A stretch of 64,000 bases of DNA from positions 62,001-126,000 of IMG/VR virus record IMGVR_UViG_3300032213_002070, one strand, 5' to 3'. Position numbers and translations under genes: made by a program. Of the stretch, positions 1 to 9,267 are shown in pieces; position 1 is the first letter of the stretch; the number at the start of each line of letters is the position of its first letter. The DNA comes from a virus. The notes below the pieces were generated by a model, which had not been told where the DNA came from, ran no database searches, and saw only the letters and a program-made list of their open reading frames with translations.

Positions 1-3000
1 CTCTAAGCCCTCACGTATTACCTGTTTAGGCATTCCGTAGCTTAACTGCTTATCGCCAAAACGGGTAAACGCTTCCATTAATTGAGAATGGTCAGCCACT
101 TGCTCATTGGTACCAAACTTAAATAATCTGTATCTAGCTTCTTCTCCAGCTGCAGTTTTTTCAGCACGTAATTCTAAAGATTGTTTTCTACCAAAACCAC
201 CTATAGAAATTTCTGTTCCAGTTTCATTCTTGATTAAAGCTGACATTACAGCTTCATTTTCAATATCCGATTGCCTATTAACTAAACGACCAAAAAATTT
301 AAATAAAGAGTTTGGTTGTTCTGAATCGTAACTTAATCTTTCTTTAGCTTTTCCTAAAAGAGTTGTTGCAGTACGAGATTGTGGTATTCTGCTTCCGGTA
401 GCTAATTCAGCCGTTCTGGCAACCATTCCTTTAGCATCTGTGCCAAGAGGTCTGTAAAATCCAGGAAGCTCAATTGGTTGTCCACCTTCTTGAGTCAGGG
501 GATTATGGGCAAATAATTTTCCTTTTGTTCCAAAAATTCCACCAGTACTATGCCATGTATAAAAATCAGCTTCTGGTCCACCGATAAAGGGGTGTGCTGC
601 ATTGCCGGGTGTGATTTGAAATTTTCCAGCCTTAGACATAGCTGTAAGATCTTTAAACCCAAGAAGTTGTAATGGGTTAATTCCAACAACTGGAGTTTTT
701 AATTCTTCAGCTGCAAATTTTATCAATCTTTCTTTTGCACTTTTTATTGGGTTTAAATTTAGAATTTTACCATTAGGTAACTCATAATAACCCTTTACAT
801 TGCTTTGTTCAATAGAACTTTTAATTTCACCAAAGGCTAGAGCTTCTTTTGATTTACCTACTAAAAATCCACTAGATACATCTTTATCAGCTTCACCTAA
901 AGTTTGCTTGAGGTTATCATATAAGGATCCCTCTCTTTGCATAAATTTATCTACTGATAAACCTTTTAATCCAAAGAACCCAGCAATCCCGCTAGTCTCT
1001 GATCTAGCTATTGCTTTGTTCTTTAATAGAAAAGCTTTTAATTGAACTGCATCGTTTGGATCTAGTCCACGTGCAGCTAGACTTTCTCTTAGGGCATCGT
1101 ATCCACCTTCACCATTTATTATGGTGTTTTTAAGACCTAGTACTTTTCCAGCTTTTTTAGCTAACTCATCCTTTAAGCTTCCTTTAACTTCTCCAGTAAC
1201 ATCGCCAATCACTGATTTAATTGGATTTAAAGCGGTTCCTGTAATTTGAGACTGAAAGGCATTTTGAACTGAGAGTTCTGAAAGTTGTGAATAATTATCA
1301 ATACCTAATAATTCTTCATGTAAGAATCTTAAAGGTGATGATGTTTTAGTATCTAGTGGTAAATTTCGAGTTAACTCATTATCTAAATCAGATATTACTT
1401 CTTCTAATTTATTTCCTGTAAAATTATTTAATGGAACATTTTTTCCAATTTTTCCACCATTATATCTATCAATTAATTGTTCAAAGAAATTTTCTCCTTG
1501 AATTTTATCTTTACCAATTTTAAATCTTTCAGATGGAGCAATACTTTCAATTACTCTTGATTTAGATTCGTAGTTATAAGTTTCTCTAAAAATATCATCA
1601 GTAACAGATAAATTTCTAGCAAAAGATTCAGCGGCTCCCGAATCCACACCTTCTTGGATTAATTTATCTTTCAATCTATCTTTGTAGGCGTTGCCTCTTT
1701 GTTGCTTAATAAACGGTGAAATAATTTTTGATTCAGATTTATTTACATACTGACTTGTAACGTCAAATAAATTTGATCTTCTTTTTCTTTGTATATTTTT
1801 TATAGATTCTTTAAATGTATTTGTAACATCTTCAGAGAAACCACCTTGAGTGTTTCGGCGTGTTCCTAAGTTTTTGGCAATCCCCTCCATAACCTCGTTG
1901 TATGCGCCGCCAGGATTATCTATATATTTTTGAGCAAAGCCTAAGTTTCTATATTGCTTATAGCCTTGATTAAAACCTTGTCTTACTGATTTATACCCTG
2001 GAATTAAATCTAAAAGATTATCTACTTTAGCGTTATCGTTTATCCCTTTATTTAATGCTTTTTTATCACCTCTAAATATGTCTTTTGCAAAATCTTTAAC
2101 ATTTTCTTTAGAAAATTTTTTATTAACACCAGTAACTGGAATTCCGTGCCTTTGCGAATACAGGTCAGCTACTGGATTAAAGTGAACGCTTTTACTTGCC
2201 AGAAAAGCAGTAGCTAAAGCGCCTGTTGATCTTTCACCAAACTTTACAGATTTATCAAATACATTAGTTGCATCGTGTCCAACTTCTTGTAAGATGCCTT
2301 TTAAGTTTAAACTTTTTTCATATATAAATCTTTGTGATTGACCTAAAGTTGTTTTTGATAGTTGACCAAGTTTGGCCTCAGTCATTGTTTGATAAAAATT
2401 TAACGAACTAGCTTTAGAAGCACCTAGAGCTGCGCCTGGTAGTATAAAGCCACCAAACTGCAATGCTGCTGCTCTTGCTATTCCTTTAGCAAAGTCTACA
2501 CCCCTGGCAGGGTCATACCATTTTCTTTTTGGTCCTTCATCCTTTTGTCCACCAAAAAGAGGTTTATTTACATATTTATCTGCTGCATAAAAACCTGGTA
2601 CTTCATACGGCATTTTTCTAACTTGTCTGACAAGTCTTTGTTGAAAATCATCGCGCCATGCCCAAACTGCTGCATCTCTATTTTTTGTAGAGTCTTCAAA
2701 TAATTCATAACCACTTCTTGTTGAAGATTTGAGTTTTGCGTACCCTGTTGTTAGTACATCTTTTTCTAAATCTGTACCTTTAAAAACAAGACGAGTAAAA
2801 CTTTTACTATTATTCAGACCATATTTAACATCGGCGCCGACTCTAGTAATACCTTCATATTCATCGAGAATGTTTCTTGTTTTTAGAACAGCGTTGTAGG
2901 CGTTAGTTAAGAAACTACTTTGTTCAGATTTAGTGGCTTCAAACGCAGCTGTCGTTAACTTGCTTCCGAAGTTTTAATCCACCTTCTCGAACAAACTTTC

Positions 3001-3190
3001 CTGATAATTCAGCGGCTATACCAAAAGCCACCATTGATGCAACCATTTTTGCAACGGGATGACCATGCAAGGCGCGGGAGACAAAACCAGAATCTGGTGA
3101 TGGACCTTCTTCTTGTCCTTTTCCAGAACTAAAATCTCTTGAGGTTACTCCGAATCCAACGTTATGTATTGGACTACTATCTCTAATCAT
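1..3190 (-). CDS. Tape-measure-like giant virion protein (partial, one CGGA site)
   Basis: The gene leaves the window at base 1, with 1,063 codons visible and no stop. It follows two tail-assembly-chaperone-like genes, which is the usual place of the tape measure protein. The role is inferred from order, as I recognise no family motif. ATG at 3190 follows a GGGGGTG ribosome site. Residues 46-64 (VAKMVASMVAFGIAAELSG) are hydrophobic, and another such stretch reads FGGFILPGAALGASKASS. The rest is Lys/Ser-rich and looks helical. In triplet reading the frame ends at 2939, eight codons after an in-frame CGG at 2966-2968. Reading CGGA (residue 75) as one codon opens the frame that runs to base 1. 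That second frame has no plausible start codon between its upstream stop (2974-2976) and the overlap, so it is not a separate gene. Confidence 0.75.
2965..2968 (-). other. Four-base codon / +1 site CGGA in tape-measure-like gene
   Basis: In-frame CGG followed by A at residue 75. The upstream frame stops at 2939. Skipping one base joins it to the long downstream frame. Triplet frames before and after differ by exactly +1. Confidence 0.85.
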
Positions 3191-3206
3191 GCTTCACCCC
3201 CTTTTA

Positions 3207-3840
3207 TTATCTGCCCATACCCCACAGCTTTTGGGCAATAGGGTCATTATAAGTTGCTGCACCTTCTACCTTTGAGGCATTGTGCCTTGCAGCTGAGACA
3301 CTTTCCTTATTCTTTTCTTCTTCTGGATCTATTAGTGATAGCGTAACATCCGTAGATTCCATACCATTAATAGCTTGTTGAACTTCTATTACCTTTTCAG
3401 CCAAAGCTACTCTTTCGGCTAATTGAGAATAGGTTAAATTATCTAAAAACTCTGGACTATCTGTATGTATAGTAGCTAGAACAAAGGCTTTCATCAACCC
3501 TCTAACATGAGAAGCTTTTTCTCTTTTTTCTTCTAAGACTCTTTTGGCCTTTTTGGCTGATGCAAAACCAGAAAAGTCAATAACCTGTTCAGCTAATGAT
3601 GTGATAGCCCCAGGGGGGAATTTGTTAATATCAAAATTTTCAGGATATACAACTGAAGTATTAATAATAATATCTTCTGCGTCGGAGGCAGAAAGATCAG
3701 GATCGTTTTTAAACGCTGCAACTTTGTCAAATTCTGAGAATGTTAATTCTCTAAATATAATATCAATTCCGTTTAATGTTTACCTGAAAAACGGATCCAT
3801 ATCTTTTTTTTAATTGAAAAAGTTGCTCTGCACTTAACAT
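3207..3840 (-). CDS. Tail assembly chaperone-like protein 2 (one CGGA site)
   Basis: 210 residues if CGGA 3768-3771 (residue 24) is read as one codon. Triplet reading from the ATG at 3838-3840 stops two codons later. Residues 8-40 (QLKKRYGSVFQV, then IDIIFRELTFSEFDKV) match the pattern of the upstream gene (EWKKQHGEVYVT, then VVWRVLSRLEYKNLV), so the two look like paralogs. The K-x-x-x-G-x-V-F...FR-L-x-x-x-E/D pattern is typical of phage tail assembly chaperones that hold the tape measure during tube assembly. The gene lies between the first chaperone (one base away) and the tape-measure-like gene. A Gly at the quadruplet would give NIKGIDIIFREL. A shorter in-frame ATG at 3497 would give only the C-terminal half and lose the conserved part. 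Confidence 0.75.
3768..3771 (-). other. Four-base codon / +1 site CGGA in chaperone-like gene
   Basis: Zero-frame codons ATT AAA CGG AAT TGA; reading CGGA as one unit continues ATT GAT ATT ATA into the conserved FRELTFSEF block. Residue 24 of 210. Confidence 0.9.
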
Positions 3841-3841
3841 C

Positions 3842-4390
3842 TTAGAGCTGTCTTACCTCTAAAGCTACGAAGCCTGATGCTTCTAACACTTCTTGTGAAA
3901 TTAATGAAGGAAGACCAGCCATATCGCCTGTTAAAGCTTTCTTGTCGTATGAAGGAAATAAAATACACATTTCGGAAATTGCTTCTTCATTCCACATGTT
4001 GGCTTCAGCGTTTGTAAGCTGTCCAGCCTGCATTAGTGATTCCATCTTCTTAACTAAGTTCTTGTATTCCAATCTTGAAAGAACACGCCATACAACATGC
4101 TTATCAAATGAAATAGAAGTTACATAAACTTCACCATGTTGCTTCTTCCATTCTTTAACTTGGCCAGCTGTTGGACCATTATCAAAGATTGGAGTTTCAT
4201 CAGGAAGTTCTTCCACTGTTGTGGCTTCACCTGGCGTATCTACCATGTCCACTTGCTCACTTTCATTAGACATAATTATATCTCCTTTTTGAGGGTTTTC
4301 TGTTATCATTATAATTTCAGCACTTTGCGCACCAAATTCTTCTGCTAATTGTGCGTCATTTCTTACTACAACTTTTTTATTCTGAGCCAT
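3842..4390 (-). CDS. Tail assembly chaperone-like protein 1
   Basis: 182 residues, ATG preceded by AAGGAG. The first 85 residues are acidic and low in complexity (many E, D, T, P). The second half carries EWKKQHGEVYVTSISFDKH followed by VVWRVLSRLEYKNLVKK, a pattern seen in phage tail assembly chaperones and baseplate chaperone-like proteins encoded just before the tape measure. It sits between the third tube-like gene and a second chaperone-like gene with a similar motif. I see no slippery heptamer at its end, so the classical -1 G/GT frameshift of siphophages is not evident. Family assignment rests on motif pattern and gene order. Confidence 0.6.
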   Translation of the reverse strand: MAQNKKVVVRNDAQLAEEFGAQSAEIIMITENPQKGDIIMSNESEQVDMVDTPGEATTVEELPDETPIFDNGPTAGQVKEWKKQHGEVYVTSISFDKHVVWRVLSRLEYKNLVKKMESLMQAGQLTNAEANMWNEEAISEMCILFPSYDKKALTGDMAGLPSLISQEVLEASGFVALEVRQL

Positions 4391-4410
4391 GGGAATCTCC
4401 TTGATCTAAT

Positions 4411-4427
4411 CCACTATACAGTATAGC
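4411..4427 (-). promoter_or_regulatory. TATACTGTATAG palindrome upstream of chaperone-like gene
   Basis: The 52-base gap before the ATG at 4390 contains ctatacagtatag, a near-perfect palindrome with TATACT on the minus strand, about 30 bases from the start codon. It could serve as a -10 box or an operator. No clear -35 box is seen. Confidence 0.35.
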
Positions 4428-4441
4428 ACATACTTTAACTA

Positions 4442-5482
4442 TTAACGTGGTTTAGTCGACTCAGTAGAGGATACTAATGCGCTTTCTATTGCTGTTTTAA
4501 TAGCGGTTGTTTTAGGAGTGGTATTAAGATTTGGAACTGATGCTTTTTGAGGATATGGGTTAGTCTTAGATGTAGCTTCTGTAAAATAAAAATCTCTTGC
4601 AATAAAGCTATAGGTTTCTATTAGAGGAGAGCCACCGCTTTCGTATCTAGTGCTCATATTCACTAGGTGAACATTTTGTAAAATTACTTTAAGAGGAGTA
4701 GTTTCAGATACTTTTATTTTACGTTCATTTATATCAGTTGAAATAATTCTATCTAGATTAGATCTTTGTGCTGCACTTGCGGATGCACTATTTGAGGCTG
4801 TTCCCACAGTGGTCAATCCTGTTTCCTCTACACCATATACTATTACAAAGTTAAAAGGAGGATGGGCGCTAAAGATATTGTGATCTCCACCAATAGCTGC
4901 AGAAGCAAGAGCTGGATCCGTAGTAATTCTATCTAATTGACTATTTGCCCAATACTTCTGAATGTTCTCTTCATCCTTCATGGATTCCGCTTGTGCTCTC
5001 ATGGTAGAAATAACACCTGCTGAATCCGATTTACCCGATGCTGCATTTGCCCTCATCGTAGCTGCCTTCTCAAGCATCTCTGTCATTCTTCTAGGATACC
5101 TAGAATAAACGGAAAACTCGCCTTGTATAACTCTTGTGCCGTTCATCATTGCATCAAAGTTATATGACCAGAAGCCATAGAGTGGAGTTTTCTCTTGTCT
5201 AATAGCAAACCCAAATGTAGCTATATCTAGCTCATCTTTTGGATCAAAGAGACCATCAATATATACTCTTACATCTTCTCCTGAAAAGAAATAATCATAA
5301 TAGTTACTAAAGGTTGGGTCACCTGTGCTAGGGCCGCCAGACCAAAGTAAGTCTAACTCAGCACTCAGTGGATCAAATGTTCCATTAGGATTTCTTATAG
5401 CTGGATTATTAGATACCGTATCCTGATAAGGTATATAACCGGAAAATGGTCTATATGGAGTAACTTTAAATGGAGTGGTCAT
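4442..5482 (-). CDS. Tail tube-like protein 3 (diverged, enlarged)
   Basis: 346 residues. It shares the layout of the two upstream tube-like proteins: an FSGED/FSGAD block (residues about 67-70), then a strand followed by R-Q-E-K-T-P-L-Y-G (the others have R-E-K-A-P-I-Y and R-E-N-S-P-V-R), then an Asn/Arg segment ending in an Ile-rich strand. The middle (about residues 135-185) holds an extra Ala/Lys/Glu-rich helical insert, and the C-terminus is Thr/Ser/Pro-rich. It may be a tube initiator, tube terminator or baseplate-hub version of the tube fold. It is separated by 6 bases from the second tube-like gene and is probably co-transcribed with it. Function is inferred from paralogy and order. 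Confidence 0.55.
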   Translation of the reverse strand: MTTPFKVTPYRPFSGYIPYQDTVSNNPAIRNPNGTFDPLSAELDLLWSGGPSTGDPTFSNYYDYFFSGEDVRVYIDGLFDPKDELDIATFGFAIRQEKTPLYGFWSYNFDAMMNGTRVIQGEFSVYSRYPRRMTEMLEKAATMRANAASGKSDSAGVISTMRAQAESMKDEENIQKYWANSQLDRITTDPALASAAIGGDHNIFSAHPPFNFVIVYGVEETGLTTVGTASNSASASAAQRSNLDRIISTDINERKIKVSETTPLKVILQNVHLVNMSTRYESGGSPLIETYSFIARDFYFTEATSKTNPYPQKASVPNLNTTPKTTAIKTAIESALVSSTESTKPR

Positions 5483-5488
5483 ATTTAA

Positions 5489-6253
5489 TTATTTTCCTTT
5501 ATATATTTGCTCAATAAAGTTTTTATAATCTTGCACCCTATCACCAAACGCATTAGTAGACATTCTTAGTCTTTCGTTTTGTTGGGCCTGATATCCATTT
5601 GGGTATTTCATATCATCACTAGCCGTATCTAATTGTATCAGAGGTTGAAGCCCTCTAGCCATATAGGTGTAGGTTTGTTCTGTTATTAAGTCGTCAATTG
5701 ACATAGTAGATCCTTCGTCAACTAATGTAACTCCAAATATTTTCATTTTAGCAGCAAGTCCGTATTCGTTAAAGAATGTAAATACAACGTCGAATGGAGG
5801 AAGCATATCCGCTAGTGGAGCGTAGAATCCCTTGCTATCTGCTAAAATTTTTCTATAGCTTTCTATTCTATAAAATGCATATTCATTAAATTGAGTAAAG
5901 ATCATGCTTCCAGCTATTGTTCTAGCGCCCTTAACAAAACCTCTTGGGTTAACATGGCCTAAAGTTCTTACTGGTGAATTTTCCCTATGCATTGAATAGG
6001 ATATAGTTTGCAGTTCTGCCAATTCAAGGACATCACCTTCATCTGTGAAGAATCCATTTTCCCCAATTTTAGGGATAATAATTGTTGCAGTTATATCAGC
6101 ACCAGAAAATGACATATCTGAAAATGGATCTGGTAATCCATTATTTTTTCTAAATTGTTTTACACTATTTTCATAAGTAGAAACTCTATTTTTATTAGCT
6201 GTTATTGTGTTCAGATTACTGGCATCTGAAACATCTTTTGCATTAAAAGCCAT
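5489..6253 (-). CDS. Tail tube-like protein 2
   Basis: 254 residues, ATG after AAGGAAAACTAA. It is clearly related to the next gene upstream. Both have FSGADI, a strand, then R-E-(N/K)-(S/A)-P and N-P-R-(G/S)-F, and then G-x-R-x-I-A-G-S-x-I-F-T, followed later by PPFD-(V/I)-x-(F/I)-T-F-x-NEYG and a C-terminal E-x-T-Y-x-ARGLQPL segment. These are features of the beta-barrel tube proteins of large myoviruses. An additional N-terminal segment of about 45 residues and a C-terminal tail suggest a specialised tube or baseplate adaptor role, but it could also be a second major tube protein. Confidence 0.6.
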   Translation of the reverse strand: MAFNAKDVSDASNLNTITANKNRVSTYENSVKQFRKNNGLPDPFSDMSFSGADITATIIIPKIGENGFFTDEGDVLELAELQTISYSMHRENSPVRTLGHVNPRGFVKGARTIAGSMIFTQFNEYAFYRIESYRKILADSKGFYAPLADMLPPFDVVFTFFNEYGLAAKMKIFGVTLVDEGSTMSIDDLITEQTYTYMARGLQPLIQLDTASDDMKYPNGYQAQQNERLRMSTNAFGDRVQDYKNFIEQIYKGK

Positions 6254-6269
6254 TTAGTTTTCCTTATAA

Positions 6270-6315
6270 ATAAAATAGTGGAGGACGGCGTAAACCATGT
6301 CCCCCACTATTTAAT
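6270..6315 (-). terminator. Hairpin between two tube genes (terminator or attenuator)
   Basis: Inverted repeat: 6273-6281 (aaatagtgg) pairs with 6304-6312 (ccactattt). After one A-C mismatch, 6283-6286 (ggac) pairs with 6299-6302 (gtcc), leaving a 12-base loop. On the minus strand it is followed by TTTATTTATA. It lies 31 bases below the stop of the main tube gene and 20 above the next start, so it could lower expression of downstream tail genes relative to the tube. Confidence 0.6.
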
Positions 6316-6342
6316 AGTTTTAGTTATTCGACTAGCTTATAA

Positions 6343-7032
6343 TTACGGTCTAATTATATCCGAATTCAATCCGCTAGAGGTCACTGCATCTTTGCTAATT
6401 AATGAACCAAGATCAGCAGAGTTGAATCTGTTAAGTTGGTCTGTAGCAATTTTGTACATTGGTCCTATTTCACGAGCAACGTATGTCATTGTTTCTTCGA
6501 TAACGATATCGTCCATCGAAGCTCCTGAACCTTCGTTCAAAAGTTCAACACCATAAATTGATCTTACAGCGGCTTGACCGTATTCGTTAACAAACGTAAT
6601 TGTGATATCGAATGGTGGAATTTGGTCTGCGTAATATGGAGTCTTGCTTACTACGTCTCTTGTTTGTGTTGAGACTTCAGCAATGCCTCTCTTGTGACTT
6701 GGATCTCCAGGAAGAGTGTTATGTGCTCTTGTGAAGAATTGCATTTCCGATGGTGTGTTGTGATGTGCTTCCAACATCTGGTAAAGAGCAGGACGATCAA
6801 ATACTGTGAATATCAATGATCCTGCAATGCCTCTTTTACCCCTTGAAAACGAACGTGGGTTTGGTGAACCCATTGTATAGATTGGAGCCTTTTCTCTTGT
6901 CACTGAAAAAGTGATTCCAGAAAGTGCACCTATTTCAACGCCACCAAAAGTGGCAACAATATCAGCACCAGAAAATGTTGTATAAGTATTCAAATACTTA
7001 TTTACTGAGCTGTCGTAGTATTCGCCTGCCAT
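6343..7032 (-). CDS. Major tail tube protein (probable)
   Basis: 229 residues, ATG after AGGAGGGTACT, a strong ribosome site. Motifs in order: FSGADIVATFGG (about 20-31), TREKAPIYTMGSPNPRSF (about 45-62), RGIAGSLIFTVFD (about 68-80), PPFDITITFVNEYGQAA (about 138-154) and ETMTYVAREIGPM near the C-terminus. It directly follows the sheath gene, the normal place of the tube gene in contractile-tail phages, and is followed by a hairpin. It is the shortest and cleanest of three related proteins, so I take it as the major tube subunit. The fold assignment is by pattern and order. Confidence 0.75.
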   Translation of the reverse strand: MAGEYYDSSVNKYLNTYTTFSGADIVATFGGVEIGALSGITFSVTREKAPIYTMGSPNPRSFSRGKRGIAGSLIFTVFDRPALYQMLEAHHNTPSEMQFFTRAHNTLPGDPSHKRGIAEVSTQTRDVVSKTPYYADQIPPFDITITFVNEYGQAAVRSIYGVELLNEGSGASMDDIVIEETMTYVAREIGPMYKIATDQLNRFNSADLGSLISKDAVTSSGLNSDIIRP

Positions 7033-7083
7033 AGTACCCTCCTAATCGGTATATATAATTGCAGTTTGTGTTTTTATATTTAA

Positions 7084-8358
7084 TTAACCAAGAGCAACTG
7101 AGATTTGAACTTCAATGTTTCTAAGTTCAAATGCCGGTGTAATTACTAGGTCAATCAAAGCCATTGCTTCTTCAGGTGCGTATCTGATGTTGAAATCACT
7201 ATCTAAGATAGCGCCTAATTGCTGCATTCCTCTAAGGGATGAAGTTACAGATGTTTCCATCGAGTTTCTTACTTGCAGCGTTGATGGTTGGCCAATGTAC
7301 TTCTGGCAACTCTGACGAACAACCATTGTAGCTTCATTAACGATTCTTAAAGTTGTCAATCTTGTGTAGTCAGATGTGCTACCAGCAAAGGTAACGCCAT
7401 CGGAGAAGATTGGAGCCTTGTTGAAGTTAAGAAGTACGCAGTTAACGCCCTTGTCTGTCAATGCTGTGAGTAGAGTCTTGCTTGGGTTATAACGTAATGA
7501 AGAAATATTATAAACAGTTTTGTTTATAGTTGAAGTATACGAAGCCATTCTGCTAATTGCTCCAGCTAATGAGGTGGCACCATTTGTGTAACCCCAAGCT
7601 GCTGGATAATTTGAAGGCTTAAGCTCTGTAGCAATAACTACAACGTTTCTTCCTACTTCGTTCATTGCATATGTATGCTGTGCTGGTACAACAGCATTTT
7701 CTCTACTTGTCAAATTCGATATTGCTAAGTGTGTTGCAACTTGGCCTGGTGTCATAACTTCGTTAGCTGAACCCGTGTAAGGCTTAACGCCCAAGATTGC
7801 GAAGCAAGGTGATGTGTTTTGACTAATTAGGTTAACAACTTCACTGATCTTATATGCCCAGCTATTTGTTACGGTTGAACTGTTGTCAGCATGGAAACCG
7901 TAAATTTCATCCGCGCTAGAACTAAATGCCTCAGAAGGAGTTGCCGCCCAGAGTCCTGCTCTAGCACCACTACCCCAAGGTACGATTACATCTGGTTGAC
8001 CAGCTTCTGCAGCTGCGAAAGCATCTGCAAAAACGCTGCCACCGAAACTAGAACTTGTTACAGCGCCAGTGCTGTGGTTCCATACAGTATCACTTGGAAG
8101 TGGTACCATGAAGATTCTTTCAGCGCCTGAGGCAATCAATTCAACAAATGCTCTGTGACATCCAGAACCATTGCCAAATGCCGTAATAACGTCTGCCTCA
8201 TTTGTGCAAAGGACTACGTCAAGGTCAGCTACATTACCTGTGCCGTTTGCAGTGGTTCTTTTAGCAATCACTACGATTCTTGGTCCAACTGGACTATCTT
8301 GACGTGAGATGCTGTAGAAGCGATCTTTGATTATTGTTTTTACACCTGGTAGAGCCAT
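7084..8358 (-). CDS. Tail sheath protein
   Basis: 424 residues, ATG preceded by GGAGG with good spacing. The N-terminus MALPGVKTIIKDR and the C-terminal domain (SSLRGMQQLGAIL... FELRNIEVQISVALG) fit contractile tail sheath proteins, in which N- and C-terminal arms link neighbouring subunits. The middle has the alternating beta/alpha layout of the sheath body (GAERIFMVPLPSD, then PDVIVPWGSGA, then CFAILGVKPY). It lies directly upstream of the main tube gene. Base composition is slightly less AT-rich than in the accessory genes, as expected for a highly expressed structural gene. A promoter-like motif lies 47 bases upstream. Confidence 0.85.
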   Translation of the reverse strand: MALPGVKTIIKDRFYSISRQDSPVGPRIVVIAKRTTANGTGNVADLDVVLCTNEADVITAFGNGSGCHRAFVELIASGAERIFMVPLPSDTVWNHSTGAVTSSSFGGSVFADAFAAAEAGQPDVIVPWGSGARAGLWAATPSEAFSSSADEIYGFHADNSSTVTNSWAYKISEVVNLISQNTSPCFAILGVKPYTGSANEVMTPGQVATHLAISNLTSRENAVVPAQHTYAMNEVGRNVVVIATELKPSNYPAAWGYTNGATSLAGAISRMASYTSTINKTVYNISSLRYNPSKTLLTALTDKGVNCVLLNFNKAPIFSDGVTFAGSTSDYTRLTTLRIVNEATMVVRQSCQKYIGQPSTLQVRNSMETSVTSSLRGMQQLGAILDSDFNIRYAPEEAMALIDLVITPAFELRNIEVQISVALG

Positions 8359-8404
8359 TGTATTTTAAACCTCCGTGAAAGGATTTCTTTAATTAATTCA
8401 AAAG

Positions 8405-8414
8405 ATATAGTAAT
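8405..8414 (-). promoter_or_regulatory. TTACTATA motif upstream of sheath gene
   Basis: Minus-strand ATTACTATAT, 47 bases before the sheath ATG. One of a set of similar motifs upstream of gene blocks in this window. No good -35 box is seen, which would fit a phage-specific late promoter. Confidence 0.5.
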
Positions 8415-8468
8415 GGACAACCTATGAAAACTAACTAGATTACAATTTTTCTGCTTATATTATATATC

Positions 8469-9266
8469 TTAATGATTTGGGTTTTCGCCTTGAAATAGAT
8501 CTGTAATATCAACTGTGACATTTGGGTCTAGCGTCACATTTGGGGTTGCGGCTTGATCCACTAAGCTCTTTTCATAAGCTATCCATTGCCTAATATCTAT
8601 AGCCATTTTTTCAATTTTATCCACTGCGCTTACGGCTATCTTTTCAGTAGTTAGAAGGTAGGTAACAGCTCTCTTAACTACATCTGTTTGATCCATATTA
8701 ATTTCAGTATCAGAAAGCCTTCTTGCATAAACAAATTCAGAAGCTCCTAATCTTTTAAAAACTGGAGTATATTCCAACATAAAGTCTTCAAAAATTTCCA
8801 TAACCCTGTCAGCTACCTCTGCGCCAACATATTGCCTCGAATCTCCAGCTATCTTTCCGGCATTTGCTTCAGTCATCACTGTGAAGGATATAATATTTTG
8901 AAATCTTTGGGCTTCTATAATGTAATATTTTCCATCTTCACCTATGGCTTTATCTCTATAACGCATCTTAGGTTCTTGGTTGTGTGCTCTTTTTAATTCC
9001 ATTCCATAGGCTATACATGGATACTGGGCAAATTTTCCACCGTACGTAGGGACTATCGGAATATCTGGATATGCATTTTCCCATACAGCTTTTACAAGTT
9101 CTATAAATTGTGGATAACTTAAGTTTCCATCTGCTTTTAATCTATTTTTATCGCTATCATCTGCGTAGGCGGGGTCGCGTCTTTTTGCTTCTGCAAACTC
9201 TTCCCACTTCGACGATGGAGCTAAATCTCCATCAAATCTACCAGGGAATGGAAATGCTGATGCCAT
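8469..9266 (-). CDS. Tail terminator / tail completion-like protein
   Basis: 265 residues. It lies between two sheath-like genes. A central segment reads QRFQNIISFTVMTEAN, then VADRVMEIFEDFMLEYTPVF, KRLGASEFVYARRLSD and TDVVKRAVTYLLTTEKI. This pattern occurs in tail terminator or completion proteins of large myoviruses, which cap the tube and join it to the neck. The N-terminal 60 residues are charged and Pro-rich. The start at 9266 is only 1 base after the preceding stop. Assignment is from pattern plus place between neck and sheath genes; a different neck role is possible. Confidence 0.55.
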   Translation of the reverse strand: MASAFPFPGRFDGDLAPSSKWEEFAEAKRRDPAYADDSDKNRLKADGNLSYPQFIELVKAVWENAYPDIPIVPTYGGKFAQYPCIAYGMELKRAHNQEPKMRYRDKAIGEDGKYYIIEAQRFQNIISFTVMTEANAGKIAGDSRQYVGAEVADRVMEIFEDFMLEYTPVFKRLGASEFVYARRLSDTEINMDQTDVVKRAVTYLLTTEKIAVSAVDKIEKMAIDIRQWIAYEKSLVDQAATPNVTLDPNVTVDITDLFQGENPNH

Positions 9267-9267
9267 A

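Noticed and set aside
2939-2944. RF2-like +1 shift at GTT TGA at the end of the first part of the tape-measure-like gene
   Set aside because: The sequence GTTTGA could slip, but no ribosome-site-like sequence precedes it, and the in-frame CGGA eight codons upstream explains the shift by the same rule as the other 12 sites.
3207-4390. Classical programmed -1 frameshift in the tail assembly chaperone genes
   Set aside because: The break at 3768-3771 is a +1 shift inside the second gene, at CGGA. No slippery heptamer or shift near the end of the first gene is seen. It follows the genome-wide CGG pattern.
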